A stretch of 8,372 bases of DNA, taken from contig JAQGLP010000507.1 in the NCBI GenBank assembly GCA_028292835.1, positions 1 to 8,372 on the forward strand, written 5' to 3'. The position numbers and the translations under genes were made by a program. The notes under the pieces were generated by a model. The model saw nothing but the letters and a program-made list of their open reading frames with translations. It was not told the origin of the DNA and ran no database searches. Shown here piece by piece: positions 1 through 6,225 of this stretch (the first letter of the stretch is position 1; each line of letters starts with the position of its first letter). Origin of the DNA: Variovorax sp. (GTDB lineage: Bacteria; Pseudomonadota; Gammaproteobacteria; Burkholderiales; Burkholderiaceae_C).

Positions 1-53
1 GTCGGCGCCCAGAAGGCCGGGCCTTCGATGTAGAGCATCGGCGTGCGGGTCAT
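1..53 (-). CDS. Ketosynthase-fold protein, chain-length-factor type, N-terminus only (partial)
   Basis: Only the first 17 codons are inside the window; the gene continues beyond position 1. They read MTRTPMLYIEGPAFWAP, which resembles the N-terminus of 'beta-ketoacyl synthase chain length factor' proteins (Ketoacyl-synt_2 family), where an IEG-x-x-FWAP segment opens the protein. Such proteins are ketosynthase-like partners of a catalytic ketosynthase in aryl-polyene/xanthomonadin-type clusters. The ATG lies 22 bases after the stop of the upstream ketosynthase gene on the same strand, so the two are probably one operon. No clear Shine-Dalgarno is seen before this ATG; a second in-frame ATG five codons in (position 38) is an alternative start. 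The family call rests on a very short peptide plus context. Confidence 0.6.
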   Translation of the reverse strand, partial: MTRTPMLYIEGPAFWAP

Positions 54-75
54 GGATGGAGAGTCTGTTCGTGCG

Positions 76-1275
76 TCATGCTTTTCCGAACACCAGCACG
101 CAGTTGTTGCCGCCGAAGCCGAAGGAGTTGCTGAGCGCGTGGCGCACGTCGCCCCGCGCCGGCGCCAGCCGGATCTGCGGGCCGCAGGTGGTGTCGAGCC
201 GGGTGCTGTTGAGCGTGCCGGGCATCCAGCCGGTCTCCAGCGCCAGCAGGCTGATGGTCGCTTCGACGATGCCGGCCGCGCCGAGCGTGTGGCCGGTGAA
301 GCCCTTGGTCGAGCCAGCGTGCGTGCGCGCCGGGAAGCGCCGGGCCACCAGCGCCGCCTCGACCTCGTCGTTCTTGGCGCTGGCGGTGCCGTGCAGGTTG
401 ATGTAGTCGATGGCGTCGGCGTCCAGGCCGGCGCGCGCCAGCGCGTCGTCCAGCGCGCGCTCGGCGCCGGCGCCGCCGGGGTGGGGCGTGGACATATGGT
501 GGGCATCGCTGGCCTCGCCGTAGCCGAGCAGCTGCAGGGAAGCACCGGCGGTGGCGCCGTCCGCGCGCTCCAGCAGCGCGAAGCCGGCGGCCTCGCCCAG
601 GCTGATGCCGTCGCGCGCCGCGTCGAACGGCCGGCACGGCCCGCCCGACACCAGTTCGAGCGAATTGAAGCCGAACAGCACGCTGCCGCACAGCGTGTCC
701 ACGCCGCCCACCACGGCCGCGTCGACCAGCCCGAGCCGCAGCAGCCGCTCGGCCGTGGCGAACACCTTGGCGCTCGACGAGCAGGCGGTCGAGAGGGTGG
801 ACGATGGGCCTTCGAGCGCCAGCGCATCGCGCACGAACAGGGCGAGCGAATGCGGCGTGTGGACCTCGGGGCGGCGCTGCGCCTCGGGGAAGCGGCCGTC
901 GGCGTCGAGCTGCCGGTAGGCGTCTTCCGTCTCGCCGATGCTGGAGGTCGAGGTGCCCATCACGACCGCGACGCGCGCCGCGCCGTGGCGCTCGCGCGCC
1001 GCCGCCACGGCCTCCATGAAGCCGTCAGCCCGCAGGCCCAGCCAGGCCAGGCGGTGGTTGCGGCAGTCCCAGGCGGCGAGTGCTTCGGGCAGCAAGGCGG
1101 CCTCCAGCCCGTCGACGCGGCCGATCCAGGTGGCGAGCGGCGCCGGGCCGAAGTCGTTCGGGCGCAGGCCGCCGCGCCCCGCTTCGAGCGCGGCTTGCAG
1201 CGCGGTCTTGCCGATGCCCACCGCCGTGGTGGCGGTGTAGGCGCTGATCTGGAGGGGAGGAATGCGGGCGGGCAC
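76..1275 (-). CDS. Beta-ketoacyl-ACP synthase (FabF/KAS I-II family), probably of an aryl-polyene-type pathway
   Basis: A 399-residue condensing enzyme that would extend an acyl-ACP with malonyl-ACP in the cytoplasm. Thiolase-fold active-site motifs are all present: nucleophile Cys165 in STACSSSAK, His295 in NLHGTAS, Lys324 and His329 in STKGFTGHTLGAAG, and the C-terminal NSFGFGGNN loop (383-391). Length is close to FabF (about 410), slightly short. It therefore looks catalytically competent, unlike the chain-length-factor partner that seems to follow. It is probably not the housekeeping FabF, because it is not flanked by acpP/fabG/fabD and its neighbour looks like a chain-length factor, as in secondary fatty acid/aryl-polyene clusters of beta- and gammaproteobacteria. 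The start is GTG at 1275; no ATG and no good Shine-Dalgarno lies between it and the upstream in-frame stop near 1371, and the reading N-terminus (ISAYTATTAVG) fits the family. The specific pathway is inference. Confidence 0.87.
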   Translation of the reverse strand: MPARIPPLQISAYTATTAVGIGKTALQAALEAGRGGLRPNDFGPAPLATWIGRVDGLEAALLPEALAAWDCRNHRLAWLGLRADGFMEAVAAARERHGAARVAVVMGTSTSSIGETEDAYRQLDADGRFPEAQRRPEVHTPHSLALFVRDALALEGPSSTLSTACSSSAKVFATAERLLRLGLVDAAVVGGVDTLCGSVLFGFNSLELVSGGPCRPFDAARDGISLGEAAGFALLERADGATAGASLQLLGYGEASDAHHMSTPHPGGAGAERALDDALARAGLDADAIDYINLHGTASAKNDEVEAALVARRFPARTHAGSTKGFTGHTLGAAGIVEATISLLALETGWMPGTLNSTRLDTTCGPQIRLAPARGDVRHALSNSFGFGGNNCVLVFGKA

Positions 1276-1361
1276 GGCGGTCGATGCGTGGACAAGAAAA
1301 GCGGAAAAAAGCAGGCAAAGCCTACCAGCTTGCCCGGGGCCGCCGCGCAGCCGTGTCCCGT

Positions 1362-1391
1362 GGCGCTATGAAAACAATAGCTGCGAGCGCC
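1362..1391. repeat. Short intergenic hairpin repeat GCTAT-N7-ATAGC
   Basis: In the 116-base gap between ampG and the ketosynthase gene, GCTAT (1365-1369) and ATAGC (1377-1381) form a perfect 5-bp inverted repeat around the A-rich loop GAAAACA. An alternative outer pairing exists between GGCGCT (1362-1367) and AGCGCC (1386-1391). It starts directly after the ampG stop codon, so as RNA it could fold at the 3' end of the ampG message. Very similar hairpins with an A/T-rich loop, followed by a TGC-rich tail, are in my recollection scattered in Comamonadaceae intergenic regions; that is recall, not a search. There is no run of U after it, so a classic intrinsic terminator is not supported. The rest of the gap (1276-1361) shows nothing recognisable. 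Confidence 0.5.
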
Positions 1392-2792
1392 CTAGGGACG
1401 TGGGGCGGCGGCACTTTTGATGCTCAGACTGCGCGACGCCAGCCACACCAGCAGCAGCACCGGCACGCCGAGCGCGGCGGTGGCGGTGAAGAAGCGGGCG
1501 TAGCCGTAGGCATCGACGAAGGCGCCCGAGTAGCCGGCGATGAACTTGGGCAGCAGCAGCATCAGCGAGCTGAAGAGTGCGTACTGCGTAGCCGAGTAGT
1601 TGATGTTGGTCAGGCTCGACAGGTAGGCGATGAAGGCCGCCGAGGCGATGCCGCCGGCCAGGTTGTCGGCCGACACCACCAGCACCAGCGCCGTCAGGTC
1701 GTGACCGCGCGAGCCGAGCCAGGCGAACAGCAGGTTGCTCGAGGCGCTGAGCACCGCGCCCAGCATCAAGACGCGCATCACGCCCAGGCGCATCGACAGC
1801 ACCCCGCCGACGAAGGCGCCCACCAGCGTCATGACCACGCCGAAGACCTTGCTGACCGTCGCCACCTCGTCCTTGGTGAAGCCCATGTCCACGTAGAACG
1901 GGTTGGCCATGATGCCCATCACCACGTCGCTGATGCGGTAGATGGCGATCAGCGACAGGATCAGCGCCGCCTGCCAGCGGTAGCGGCGGATGAAGTCGGC
2001 GAAGGGTTCCACCAGCGCGCCGCGCAGCCATTCGCCCGCGCTCCTGGCCGGCGTGAACGGGCGCGGCGCGGGCTCGGGCGACAGCAGCACGGTCAGCACG
2101 CCGACCGCCATCGAGGCCGCCATGGCGAGGTAGGCGGCCCGCCAGGCGCCGTTCTGGTAGGCCGCCGCGCCACTGGCAGCCGGCGCCACTTCGGCCCAGG
2201 CCGCGATCCACAGCACGCCGGCGCCGGCCCAGATCATCGCGATGCGGTAGCCGGTCTGGTAGGCGGCAGCCAGCGCGGCCTGTTTCTCGGTGGCGGCCGA
2301 CTCGATGCGAAAGGCGTCGAGCGCGATGTCCTGCGTGGCCGAGCCGAAGGCCACCACCAGCGCGCAGGCCACCAGCGGACGCAGCCCGGCGCGCGGATCG
2401 ATCAGCGCCATGCCGACCAGCCCGCCGATCACGACGCATTGCGCCAGCAGCAGCCAGCCGCGGCGGCGCCCGAGAAGCGTGGTGAGCGGCGGCAGCGGCA
2501 GCCGGTCCACCAGCGGCGCCCAGACCCACTTGAAGCCGTAGGCGAGCCCCACCCAGCTCAGGTAGCCGATGGTGGTGCGGTCGATGCCGGCCTCGCGCAG
2601 GCGAAAGCTCAGCGTGCCGAGCACCAGCAGCAGCGGCAGGCCGGCCGAGAAGCCCAGCGCCAGCATGCGCAGCGTGGCGGGCTCCAGGTACACGCGCAGC
2701 GCATCGCGCCAGGGCCGCTTGCCCTCGGCGCTGTCGGGGGCCCGGCCGGCCTCGGCGGCGGCGGGACGGACTTCGGCGGAGGGGACGGACAT
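1392..2792 (-). CDS. ampG: AmpG-family muropeptide MFS permease
   Basis: A 466-residue inner-membrane transporter of the major facilitator superfamily. AmpG proteins import GlcNAc-anhydroMurNAc peptides released by cell-wall turnover, feeding recycling and, in some species, beta-lactamase induction. After a hydrophilic N-terminus (1-34) comes the family signature YLEPATLRMLALGFSAGLPL (35-54), then DRTTIGYLSWVGLAYGFKWVW (71-91) with the APLVDRLPLP loop, the charged MFS loop LLGRRRGW (106-113), and SATQDIALDAFRIE (151-164). About 12 or more hydrophobic helices follow to the C-terminus. The E. coli protein is about 490 residues, so the length fits. The ATG is at 2792; the stretch before it on this strand is pyrimidine-rich and gives no Shine-Dalgarno, so a slightly different start is possible. 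It is divergent from the M48 protease gene with a short intergenic gap. No ampR-like regulator is visible nearby. Confidence 0.9.
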   Translation of the reverse strand: MSVPSAEVRPAAAEAGRAPDSAEGKRPWRDALRVYLEPATLRMLALGFSAGLPLLLVLGTLSFRLREAGIDRTTIGYLSWVGLAYGFKWVWAPLVDRLPLPPLTTLLGRRRGWLLLAQCVVIGGLVGMALIDPRAGLRPLVACALVVAFGSATQDIALDAFRIESAATEKQAALAAAYQTGYRIAMIWAGAGVLWIAAWAEVAPAASGAAAYQNGAWRAAYLAMAASMAVGVLTVLLSPEPAPRPFTPARSAGEWLRGALVEPFADFIRRYRWQAALILSLIAIYRISDVVMGIMANPFYVDMGFTKDEVATVSKVFGVVMTLVGAFVGGVLSMRLGVMRVLMLGAVLSASSNLLFAWLGSRGHDLTALVLVVSADNLAGGIASAAFIAYLSSLTNINYSATQYALFSSLMLLLPKFIAGYSGAFVDAYGYARFFTATAALGVPVLLLVWLASRSLSIKSAAAPRP

Positions 2793-2850
2793 GGGCAGGG
2801 GAGGAGAAGGCGAGTGGAAGGGCGGGAGGCGGGCAGTCTCGCGGTGTCTT

Positions 2851-2856
2851 TATTAT
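2851..2856 (+). promoter_or_regulatory. Candidate -10 box upstream of the M48 gene
   Basis: TATTAT sits in the otherwise GC-rich divergent gap between ampG and the M48 gene and matches the sigma-70 -10 consensus at 5 of 6 positions. A start about 7 bases downstream would fall on the ATG at 2863, which would make a leaderless message if that ATG is used, or a very short leader if the ATG at 2881 is used. No matching -35 hexamer is visible at 16-18 bases upstream. The same A/T patch could serve ampG on the other strand. Low confidence. Confidence 0.25.
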
Positions 2857-2880
2857 TCCCGCATGTGCCGACTCTGCCTC

Positions 2881-3720
2881 ATGCGCCCTTCTTCCCCCAC
2901 CTCCTCCCCCTGGCAGGCGCGCCGCGCCTTCCTGCTCGCGTCGGGCGCGCTGGCCGCCGGCGCGGCGGCGCCGGCGCTGGCGCAGGTCGATGTCGGCGGC
3001 GCTTCGGTGGCGCGCAACCTGGTGCCGGCCGAGACGCTGGAGAACAGCGCCGTGCAGCAGTACGGCGAGCTGATCGCCAAGGCCCGCGCCCAGGGCGCGC
3101 TGGCGGGCGAGGGGAACGCGCAGCTGCAGCGCCTGCGCGCCATCGCCGCGCGCATCATTCCCTTCGCCCCGAAGTGGAACGCGCGCGCCGCGCAGTGGAA
3201 ATGGGAGATCAACCTGATCGGCAGCAAGCAGATCAACGCCTTCTGCATGCCCGGCGGCAAGATCGCCTTCTTCACCGGCATCCTCGACCAGTTGAAGCTC
3301 TCCGACGACGAGGCCGCGATGGTGATGGGCCACGAGATGGCGCACGCGCTGCGCGAGCACGCCCGGTCGCGCATGGCCAAGAGCGCAGGCACCGGCATGG
3401 CGCTGTCGATGGGTGCGCAACTGCTCGGACTCGGCCAGATGGGCGACATGGCGGCGCGCGGCGCGACGCAGCTCCTCACGCTCAAGTTCAGCCGCGGCGA
3501 CGAGACCGAGGCCGACCTGGTCGGGCTGGAGCTCGCCGCGCGCGCCGGCTACGACCCGCAGGCCTCGGTCATGCTGTGGCAGAAGATGGCCGCGGCCTCC
3601 AAGCGCGAGGGCGGCCTGGGCTTTCTCTCCACCCATCCGAGCGGCCCGGACCGCATCAGGAAGCTCGAAGCCAACGTGCCCAAGGTCGAGGGCCTGTACC
3701 GCCAGGCGAAGGGTGGCTGA
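2881..3720 (+). CDS. Exported M48-family zinc metalloprotease (BepA/HtpX-like peptidase domain)
   Basis: A 279-residue protein predicted to act outside the cytoplasm. The N-terminus has a twin-arginine start (ARRAFLLASGALAAG, residues 13-27) and a signal-peptidase-like site after PALA (about residue 34), so it resembles a Tat or Sec signal peptide. The M48 domain follows: zinc motif HEMAH at 151-155, a second acidic motif ETEAD with ExxxD spacing (Glu208, Asp212) giving the third ligand, and a THP segment near 251-253 as in BepA-type proteases. There is no TPR domain after the protease, so it is a short single-domain member ('M48 family metallopeptidase'), possibly an outer-membrane quality-control protease; that role is inference. 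The start is uncertain: ATG 2881 gives a normal signal peptide, ATG 2863 (six residues longer) is also in frame, and neither has a Shine-Dalgarno. Confidence 0.87.
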   Translation: MRPSSPTSSPWQARRAFLLASGALAAGAAAPALAQVDVGGASVARNLVPAETLENSAVQQYGELIAKARAQGALAGEGNAQLQRLRAIAARIIPFAPKWNARAAQWKWEINLIGSKQINAFCMPGGKIAFFTGILDQLKLSDDEAAMVMGHEMAHALREHARSRMAKSAGTGMALSMGAQLLGLGQMGDMAARGATQLLTLKFSRGDETEADLVGLELAARAGYDPQASVMLWQKMAAASKREGGLGFLSTHPSGPDRIRKLEANVPKVEGLYRQAKGG

Positions 3721-3770
3721 AGGGCGGAGCGCGGCTTCGCTATATTCCAGTCCTTTTGAACGGAGCCCCC

Positions 3771-3938
3771 ATGGCCAAGAAAATCAGAGTTGAAGCCGAT
3801 ATCAGCGCCCCCAAGCCCACGCCCCTGCCGGGCTTCACCCTGCCCAGGACCGGCGGCGGCCAGAAGGTCAGCCTGGAGCGCGGCAAGGCCACGCGCAGCA
3901 AGAAGAACCCCGGCAAGCGTCCCAAGCAGGGCGGCTGA
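3771..3938 (+). CDS. Small basic protein of unknown function (55 aa)
   Basis: I do not recognise this family. The reading frame begins at ATG 3771 with a good Shine-Dalgarno, GGAG at 3762-3765, five bases upstream, which is what argues for a real gene. The 55-residue product starts MAKKIRVEADISAPKPTPLPG, has a Pro-rich centre, and ends in a Lys/Arg/Gly/Pro tail (SKKNPGKRPKQGG). It is strongly basic, has no cysteine, no hydrophobic stretch and no signal peptide, so it is probably cytoplasmic and perhaps nucleic-acid- or ribosome-associated; that is a guess from charge. It starts 50 bases after the M48 gene on the same strand. TATATT (3741-3746) just ahead could be a -10 box of its own promoter. 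It converges on xth, with 38 bases between the stops. Confidence 0.72.
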   Translation: MAKKIRVEADISAPKPTPLPGFTLPRTGGGQKVSLERGKATRSKKNPGKRPKQGG

Positions 3939-3951
3939 ACCCGGGTTCGCG

Positions 3952-3976
3952 GCCGCAGCGCCACCAGTGTTGCGGC
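3952..3976. terminator. Candidate hairpin between convergent genes
   Basis: GCCGCA (3952-3957) and TGCGGC (3971-3976) form a perfect 6-bp stem with a 13-base loop, lying between the stop of the small basic protein gene and the stop of xth. The position between convergent genes suits a bidirectional terminator. There is no U-tract on either side, so an intrinsic terminator is only weakly supported. Confidence 0.3.
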
Positions 3977-4780
3977 TCAGAGCCTGAACTCGTAGTCCAC
4001 CGTGATCGGCGCGTGGTCCGAGAACCGCAGCGTCTTGTAGATCTCCTCGCTGCGCGCCAGGGCCGCCAGCGCCGGGGTGGCCAGGTGGTAGTCGAGCCGC
4101 CAGCCCACGTTCTTCGCATACGCCTGGCCGCGGTTGCTCCACCAAGTGTAGGCTGCGTCGGTGGCGTGCGGCTGCAGCGCCCGGTACACATCCACCAGCC
4201 CGGCGCCGGCGACCCCGGCGTCGAGCAGCCGTGTCATCCAGGCGCGCTCCTCGGGCAGGAAGCCGCTGTTCTTCTGGTTGCCGCGCCAGTTCTTCAGATC
4301 GATCTCCTGGTGCGCGATGTTGATGTCGCCGCACAGCACGAAGTCGCGCTCCTTTTTGAGCCGGGTCAGGTGCGGGAAGAATCCCGCCAGGAAGCGGAAC
4401 TTGGCCGCCTGGCGCTCCGGGCCCGAGCTGCCGCTCGGGAAGTAGCAGCTGATGACCGAGAGCCTGCGCCGCGGCGTGTCGAAGCGCAGCTCCAGGTAGC
4501 GGCCCTCGGCGTCGAATTCGCGCTCGCCCCAGCCGACCCTGACGTCGCTCGGCGCATGCTTCGAGTAGATCGCCGTACCGGCGTAGCCTTTCTTCTCGGC
4601 GAAATGGAAGTAGCCCCTGAGGCCCGCCATCTCCTCGAAGCGCCCCTCGACGTCGCTGGCCTGGAGGCGGATTTCCTGCATGCAAATACAATCCGGCGCC
4701 AGTTCGGTCACCCAGTCGGCCACGCCCTTGGTGGCGGCCGAACGCAGGCCGTTGAGGTTGAGGCTGGTGAGTTTGAACAA
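3977..4780 (-). CDS. xth: Exodeoxyribonuclease III / AP endonuclease
   Basis: A 267-residue enzyme of the exonuclease-endonuclease-phosphatase superfamily (E. coli XthA is 268 residues). It incises DNA at abasic sites and degrades 3' ends in base excision repair in the cytoplasm. The expected catalytic residues are all visible: Asn10 in LNLNGLRSA, metal ligand Glu36 in MQEIRL, Tyr113 in CYFPSGS, Asp152 and Asn154 in GDINIAHQEIDLKNWRGN, Asp230 in RLDYHL, and Asp255-His256 in SDHAPITVDY. The start codon is TTG at 4780: the protein begins FKLTSLNLNG directly after it, just where family members begin, and no ATG or GTG is available nearby. A GGGGA run on this strand about 8 bases upstream may serve as Shine-Dalgarno. 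The gene is divergent from pyrE with only 14 bases between the start codons, so its promoter must lie inside pyrE. Confidence 0.95.
   Translation of the reverse strand: MFKLTSLNLNGLRSAATKGVADWVTELAPDCICMQEIRLQASDVEGRFEEMAGLRGYFHFAEKKGYAGTAIYSKHAPSDVRVGWGEREFDAEGRYLELRFDTPRRRLSVISCYFPSGSSGPERQAAKFRFLAGFFPHLTRLKKERDFVLCGDINIAHQEIDLKNWRGNQKNSGFLPEERAWMTRLLDAGVAGAGLVDVYRALQPHATDAAYTWWSNRGQAYAKNVGWRLDYHLATPALAALARSEEIYKTLRFSDHAPITVDYEFRL
4687..4692 (+). promoter_or_regulatory. Candidate -10 box for pyrE inside xth
   Basis: TACAAT matches the -10 consensus at 5 of 6 positions and is one of the few A/T patches upstream of pyrE; it lies inside the xth coding sequence. Transcription from it would give a leader of roughly 95 bases. 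No convincing -35 partner is seen at normal spacing. It is listed because pyrE has only 14 bases of non-coding DNA ahead of it, so its promoter must be in this region. Confidence 0.2.
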
Positions 4781-4783
4781 AAA

Positions 4784-4788
4784 GAGGA
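4784..4788 (+). promoter_or_regulatory. Ribosome binding site of pyrE
   Basis: GAGGA, six bases before ATG 4795. It decides the start: the next in-frame ATG (4804) would be 15 bases away. It overlaps, on the opposite strand, the presumed Shine-Dalgarno of xth, the two sharing the palindrome GGATCC (4786-4791). Confidence 0.75.
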
Positions 4789-4794
4789 TCCCCG

Positions 4795-5475
4795 ATGGCT
4801 GGAATGAGTGAGGAAGGTGCGCTCGCGCAGCGTTTCGTGCGGTTCGCCCTCGAATCGGGCGTGCTGCGCTTTGGCCAATTCAAGACCAAGGCCGGCCGCA
4901 TGAGCCCGTACTTTTTCAACGCCGGCCTGTTCGACGACGGCGCCAAGATGCTGCGGCTGGCCGAATTCTATGCAGAGCGGTTGATCGCGAGCGGCATCGA
5001 GTTCGACATGGTCTTCGGCCCCGCGTACAAGGGCATTCCGCTGGGCGCCACGCTCTGCGCCGAGCTGGCGCGGCGCGGGCGCAACGTGCCGTTCGCCTAC
5101 AACCGCAAGGAAGCCAAGGACCATGGTGAGGGCGGCACGCTGGTGGGCGCGCCGCTCAGGGGCCGGGTGCTGATCGTCGACGACGTGATGTCGGCCGGCA
5201 CCGCGGTGCGCGAGTCGATTGCCGCCATCCGCGCCGCCGGCGCCACGCCGCACGCGGTCGCCATCGCGCTCGACCGACAGGAAAAAGCCACCGAGAACGG
5301 CCTCGACGTGCCGCACAGCGCCGTGCAATATGTCCGCAATCAGCTGGGTCTGCAGGTGGTCGCCATTGCCACGCTCGACGACCTGTTGCAGTATCTCGCG
5401 GAGCACGCCGATGACGCGCTGGGCCCCCACCACGAGGAGGTCCTGGCCTACCGGGCCCGCTACGGCGCCGCCTGA
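4795..5475 (+). CDS. pyrE: Orotate phosphoribosyltransferase
   Basis: A 226-residue cytoplasmic enzyme that joins orotate to PRPP to give orotidine 5'-monophosphate, the fifth step of de novo pyrimidine synthesis. The PRPP-binding signature VLIVDDVMSAGTA is at 125-137. The substrate loop FKTKAGRMSPYFFN is at 29-42, GPAYKGIPL at 75-83, and the mobile catalytic loop NRKEAKDHGEGG at 103-114 contains Lys105, Lys108 and His110. E. coli PyrE is 213 residues, so this is full length. The start ATG 4795 is fixed by GAGGA six bases upstream. It is the first gene of a likely two-gene unit with the DUF4124 protein 17 bases downstream. No attenuator-like hairpin of the E. coli pyrE type is seen, and there is no rph gene upstream; xth lies there in the opposite direction. 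Confidence 0.97.
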   Translation: MAGMSEEGALAQRFVRFALESGVLRFGQFKTKAGRMSPYFFNAGLFDDGAKMLRLAEFYAERLIASGIEFDMVFGPAYKGIPLGATLCAELARRGRNVPFAYNRKEAKDHGEGGTLVGAPLRGRVLIVDDVMSAGTAVRESIAAIRAAGATPHAVAIALDRQEKATENGLDVPHSAVQYVRNQLGLQVVAIATLDDLLQYLAEHADDALGPHHEEVLAYRARYGAA

Positions 5476-5486
5476 AAAACGTTTTT
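5475..5486. repeat. 12-bp perfect palindrome between pyrE and the DUF4124 gene
   Basis: AAAAAC followed by GTTTTT is a perfect 12-bp palindrome that begins at the last base of the pyrE stop codon and fills most of the 17-base gap. It is strikingly A/T-rich against the local composition. With no loop it would not make a good RNA hairpin; it could be a protein-binding site or simply an unstructured ribosome landing region. Function unknown. Confidence 0.35.
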
Positions 5487-5492
5487 GAAAAA

Positions 5493-6155
5493 GTGACTGT
5501 GTTGCGCCACCGAACAGGAGTTTTTGCAGCCTGCGTGCTGTTCGGCATGGCTGCGGCGCAGGCGCAGGCACCGTCCGCCGCGCCCGCCGGCGGCATCTAC
5601 AACTGCGTGGATGCGCACGGACGCAACCTCACCTCCGACCGGCCATTGCCCGAATGCAGCGACCGCGAGCAGCGCGAGCTCAACCCGAGCGGCACCGTGC
5701 GCCGCCGTCTGGAGCCCAGCTACACGGGCCAGGAGCTGGCCGAGCGCGAGGAACGGGCCCGCCAGGCGGCGCAGCGCGAACTGCGCCGCGTCGAGGAGCA
5801 CCGGCGCGATCGCGCACTGCTCACCCGCTACCCTGTCGCCGCGGCCCACCAGCGCGCGCGCGAGGACGCGCTGGCACAGATCGACACCGTGATCCAAGCC
5901 GCGCGCTTGCGTCTCGGCGAGCTGGCCGCGCAGCGCAAACCGATCGAGGACGAGCTCGAGTTCTACAGGAAGGACCCGGGCAAGGCCCCGGCCGTGCTGC
6001 GCCGCCGGGCGCAGGACAACGCCCAGAGCGCGGCCGTGCAAAGGCGCTTCATCGGCGAGCAGGAGGAAGAAAAGAAACGCGTCAACGCGCGCTTCGAGGA
6101 AGAGAGCGCGCGGCTGCAGCCGCTGTGGAGCGCGGCCAGCGCCTCGGCCCGCTAG
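5493..6155 (+). CDS. Exported DUF4124-domain protein with long coiled coil
   Basis: A 220-residue protein of unknown function. Residues 1-25 form a signal peptide (RHRT, then a hydrophobic core FAACVLFGMAA, with AQA-type cleavage sites), so it is likely periplasmic. Residues 34-68 (GGIYNCVDAHGRNLTSDRP and onward) match the DUF4124 pattern, a short beta-rich domain common in exported proteobacterial proteins, with Cys38 and Cys55 able to form a disulfide. From about 78 to 210 the chain is a highly charged Glu/Arg/Ala-rich helix, probably coiled coil. The start is GTG 5493; a second GTG two codons later is an alternative, and no good Shine-Dalgarno is present, so expression may depend on translation of pyrE just upstream. 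The TAG stop (6153-6155) is part of the CTAG target duplicated by the IS that follows, so the C-terminus is unchanged by the insertion. Confidence 0.8.
   Translation: MTVLRHRTGVFAACVLFGMAAAQAQAPSAAPAGGIYNCVDAHGRNLTSDRPLPECSDREQRELNPSGTVRRRLEPSYTGQELAEREERARQAAQRELRRVEEHRRDRALLTRYPVAAAHQRAREDALAQIDTVIQAARLRLGELAAQRKPIEDELEFYRKDPGKAPAVLRRRAQDNAQSAAVQRRFIGEQEEEKKRVNARFEEESARLQPLWSAASASAR
6152..6155. repeat. Left target-site duplication CTAG
   Basis: CTAG flanks the left inverted repeat and is repeated exactly at 6955-6958. A 4-bp duplication, with CTAG-like (YTAR) targets, is as I recall typical of IS701-family elements. The last three bases are the stop codon of the DUF4124 gene. Because CTAG is itself a palindrome, it could also be counted as an outward extension of the inverted repeats to 21 bp. 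Confidence 0.8.
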
Positions 6156-6172
6156 TACTACAGCCGGGCTTT
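6156..6172. repeat. Left terminal inverted repeat of the IS
   Basis: TACTACAGCCGGGCTTT, 17 bp, is the exact reverse complement of 6938-6954. The two ends stop matching directly inside this block (TAGGAA against CGCTTT), which sets the inner limit. Confidence 0.9.
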
Positions 6173-6225
6173 TAGGAATGCGGCTTGCTGCGCCACAGTG
6201 TCTGGACTCGTCATGGAGGCTGGCC

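Noticed and set aside
43..1371. Long plus-strand open frame opposite the ketosynthase gene
   Set aside because: The minus strand here encodes a ketosynthase with all active-site motifs. The plus-strand translation is low-complexity Arg/Ala/Gly/Gln, typical of an antisense shadow in GC-rich DNA.
1366..3636. Long minus-strand open frame over ampG and the M48 gene
   Set aside because: It is a shadow in a different frame from ampG, without recognisable domains and with compositional bias towards Arg/Ala/Gly.
1284..3770. Very long plus-strand open frame spanning ampG and the M48 gene
   Set aside because: It is antisense to ampG and out of frame with the M48 gene, with His/Arg/Gln-rich low-complexity translation. 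Only its last 55 codons, which have their own start and ribosome site, were kept as a gene.
3937..3948. 12-bp perfect palindrome GAACCCGGGTTC at the end of the small basic protein gene
   Set aside because: It overlaps the stop codon, would have a four-base loop at best, and has no repeat copy in the window. Considered as operator or terminator but not supported.
3549..4946. Long minus-strand open frame over xth and its flanks
   Set aside because: The real xth frame is different and carries every catalytic motif; this one has none.
4708..5571. Minus-strand open frame opposite pyrE
   Set aside because: Antisense to a clearly functional pyrE; no motif and no ribosome site.
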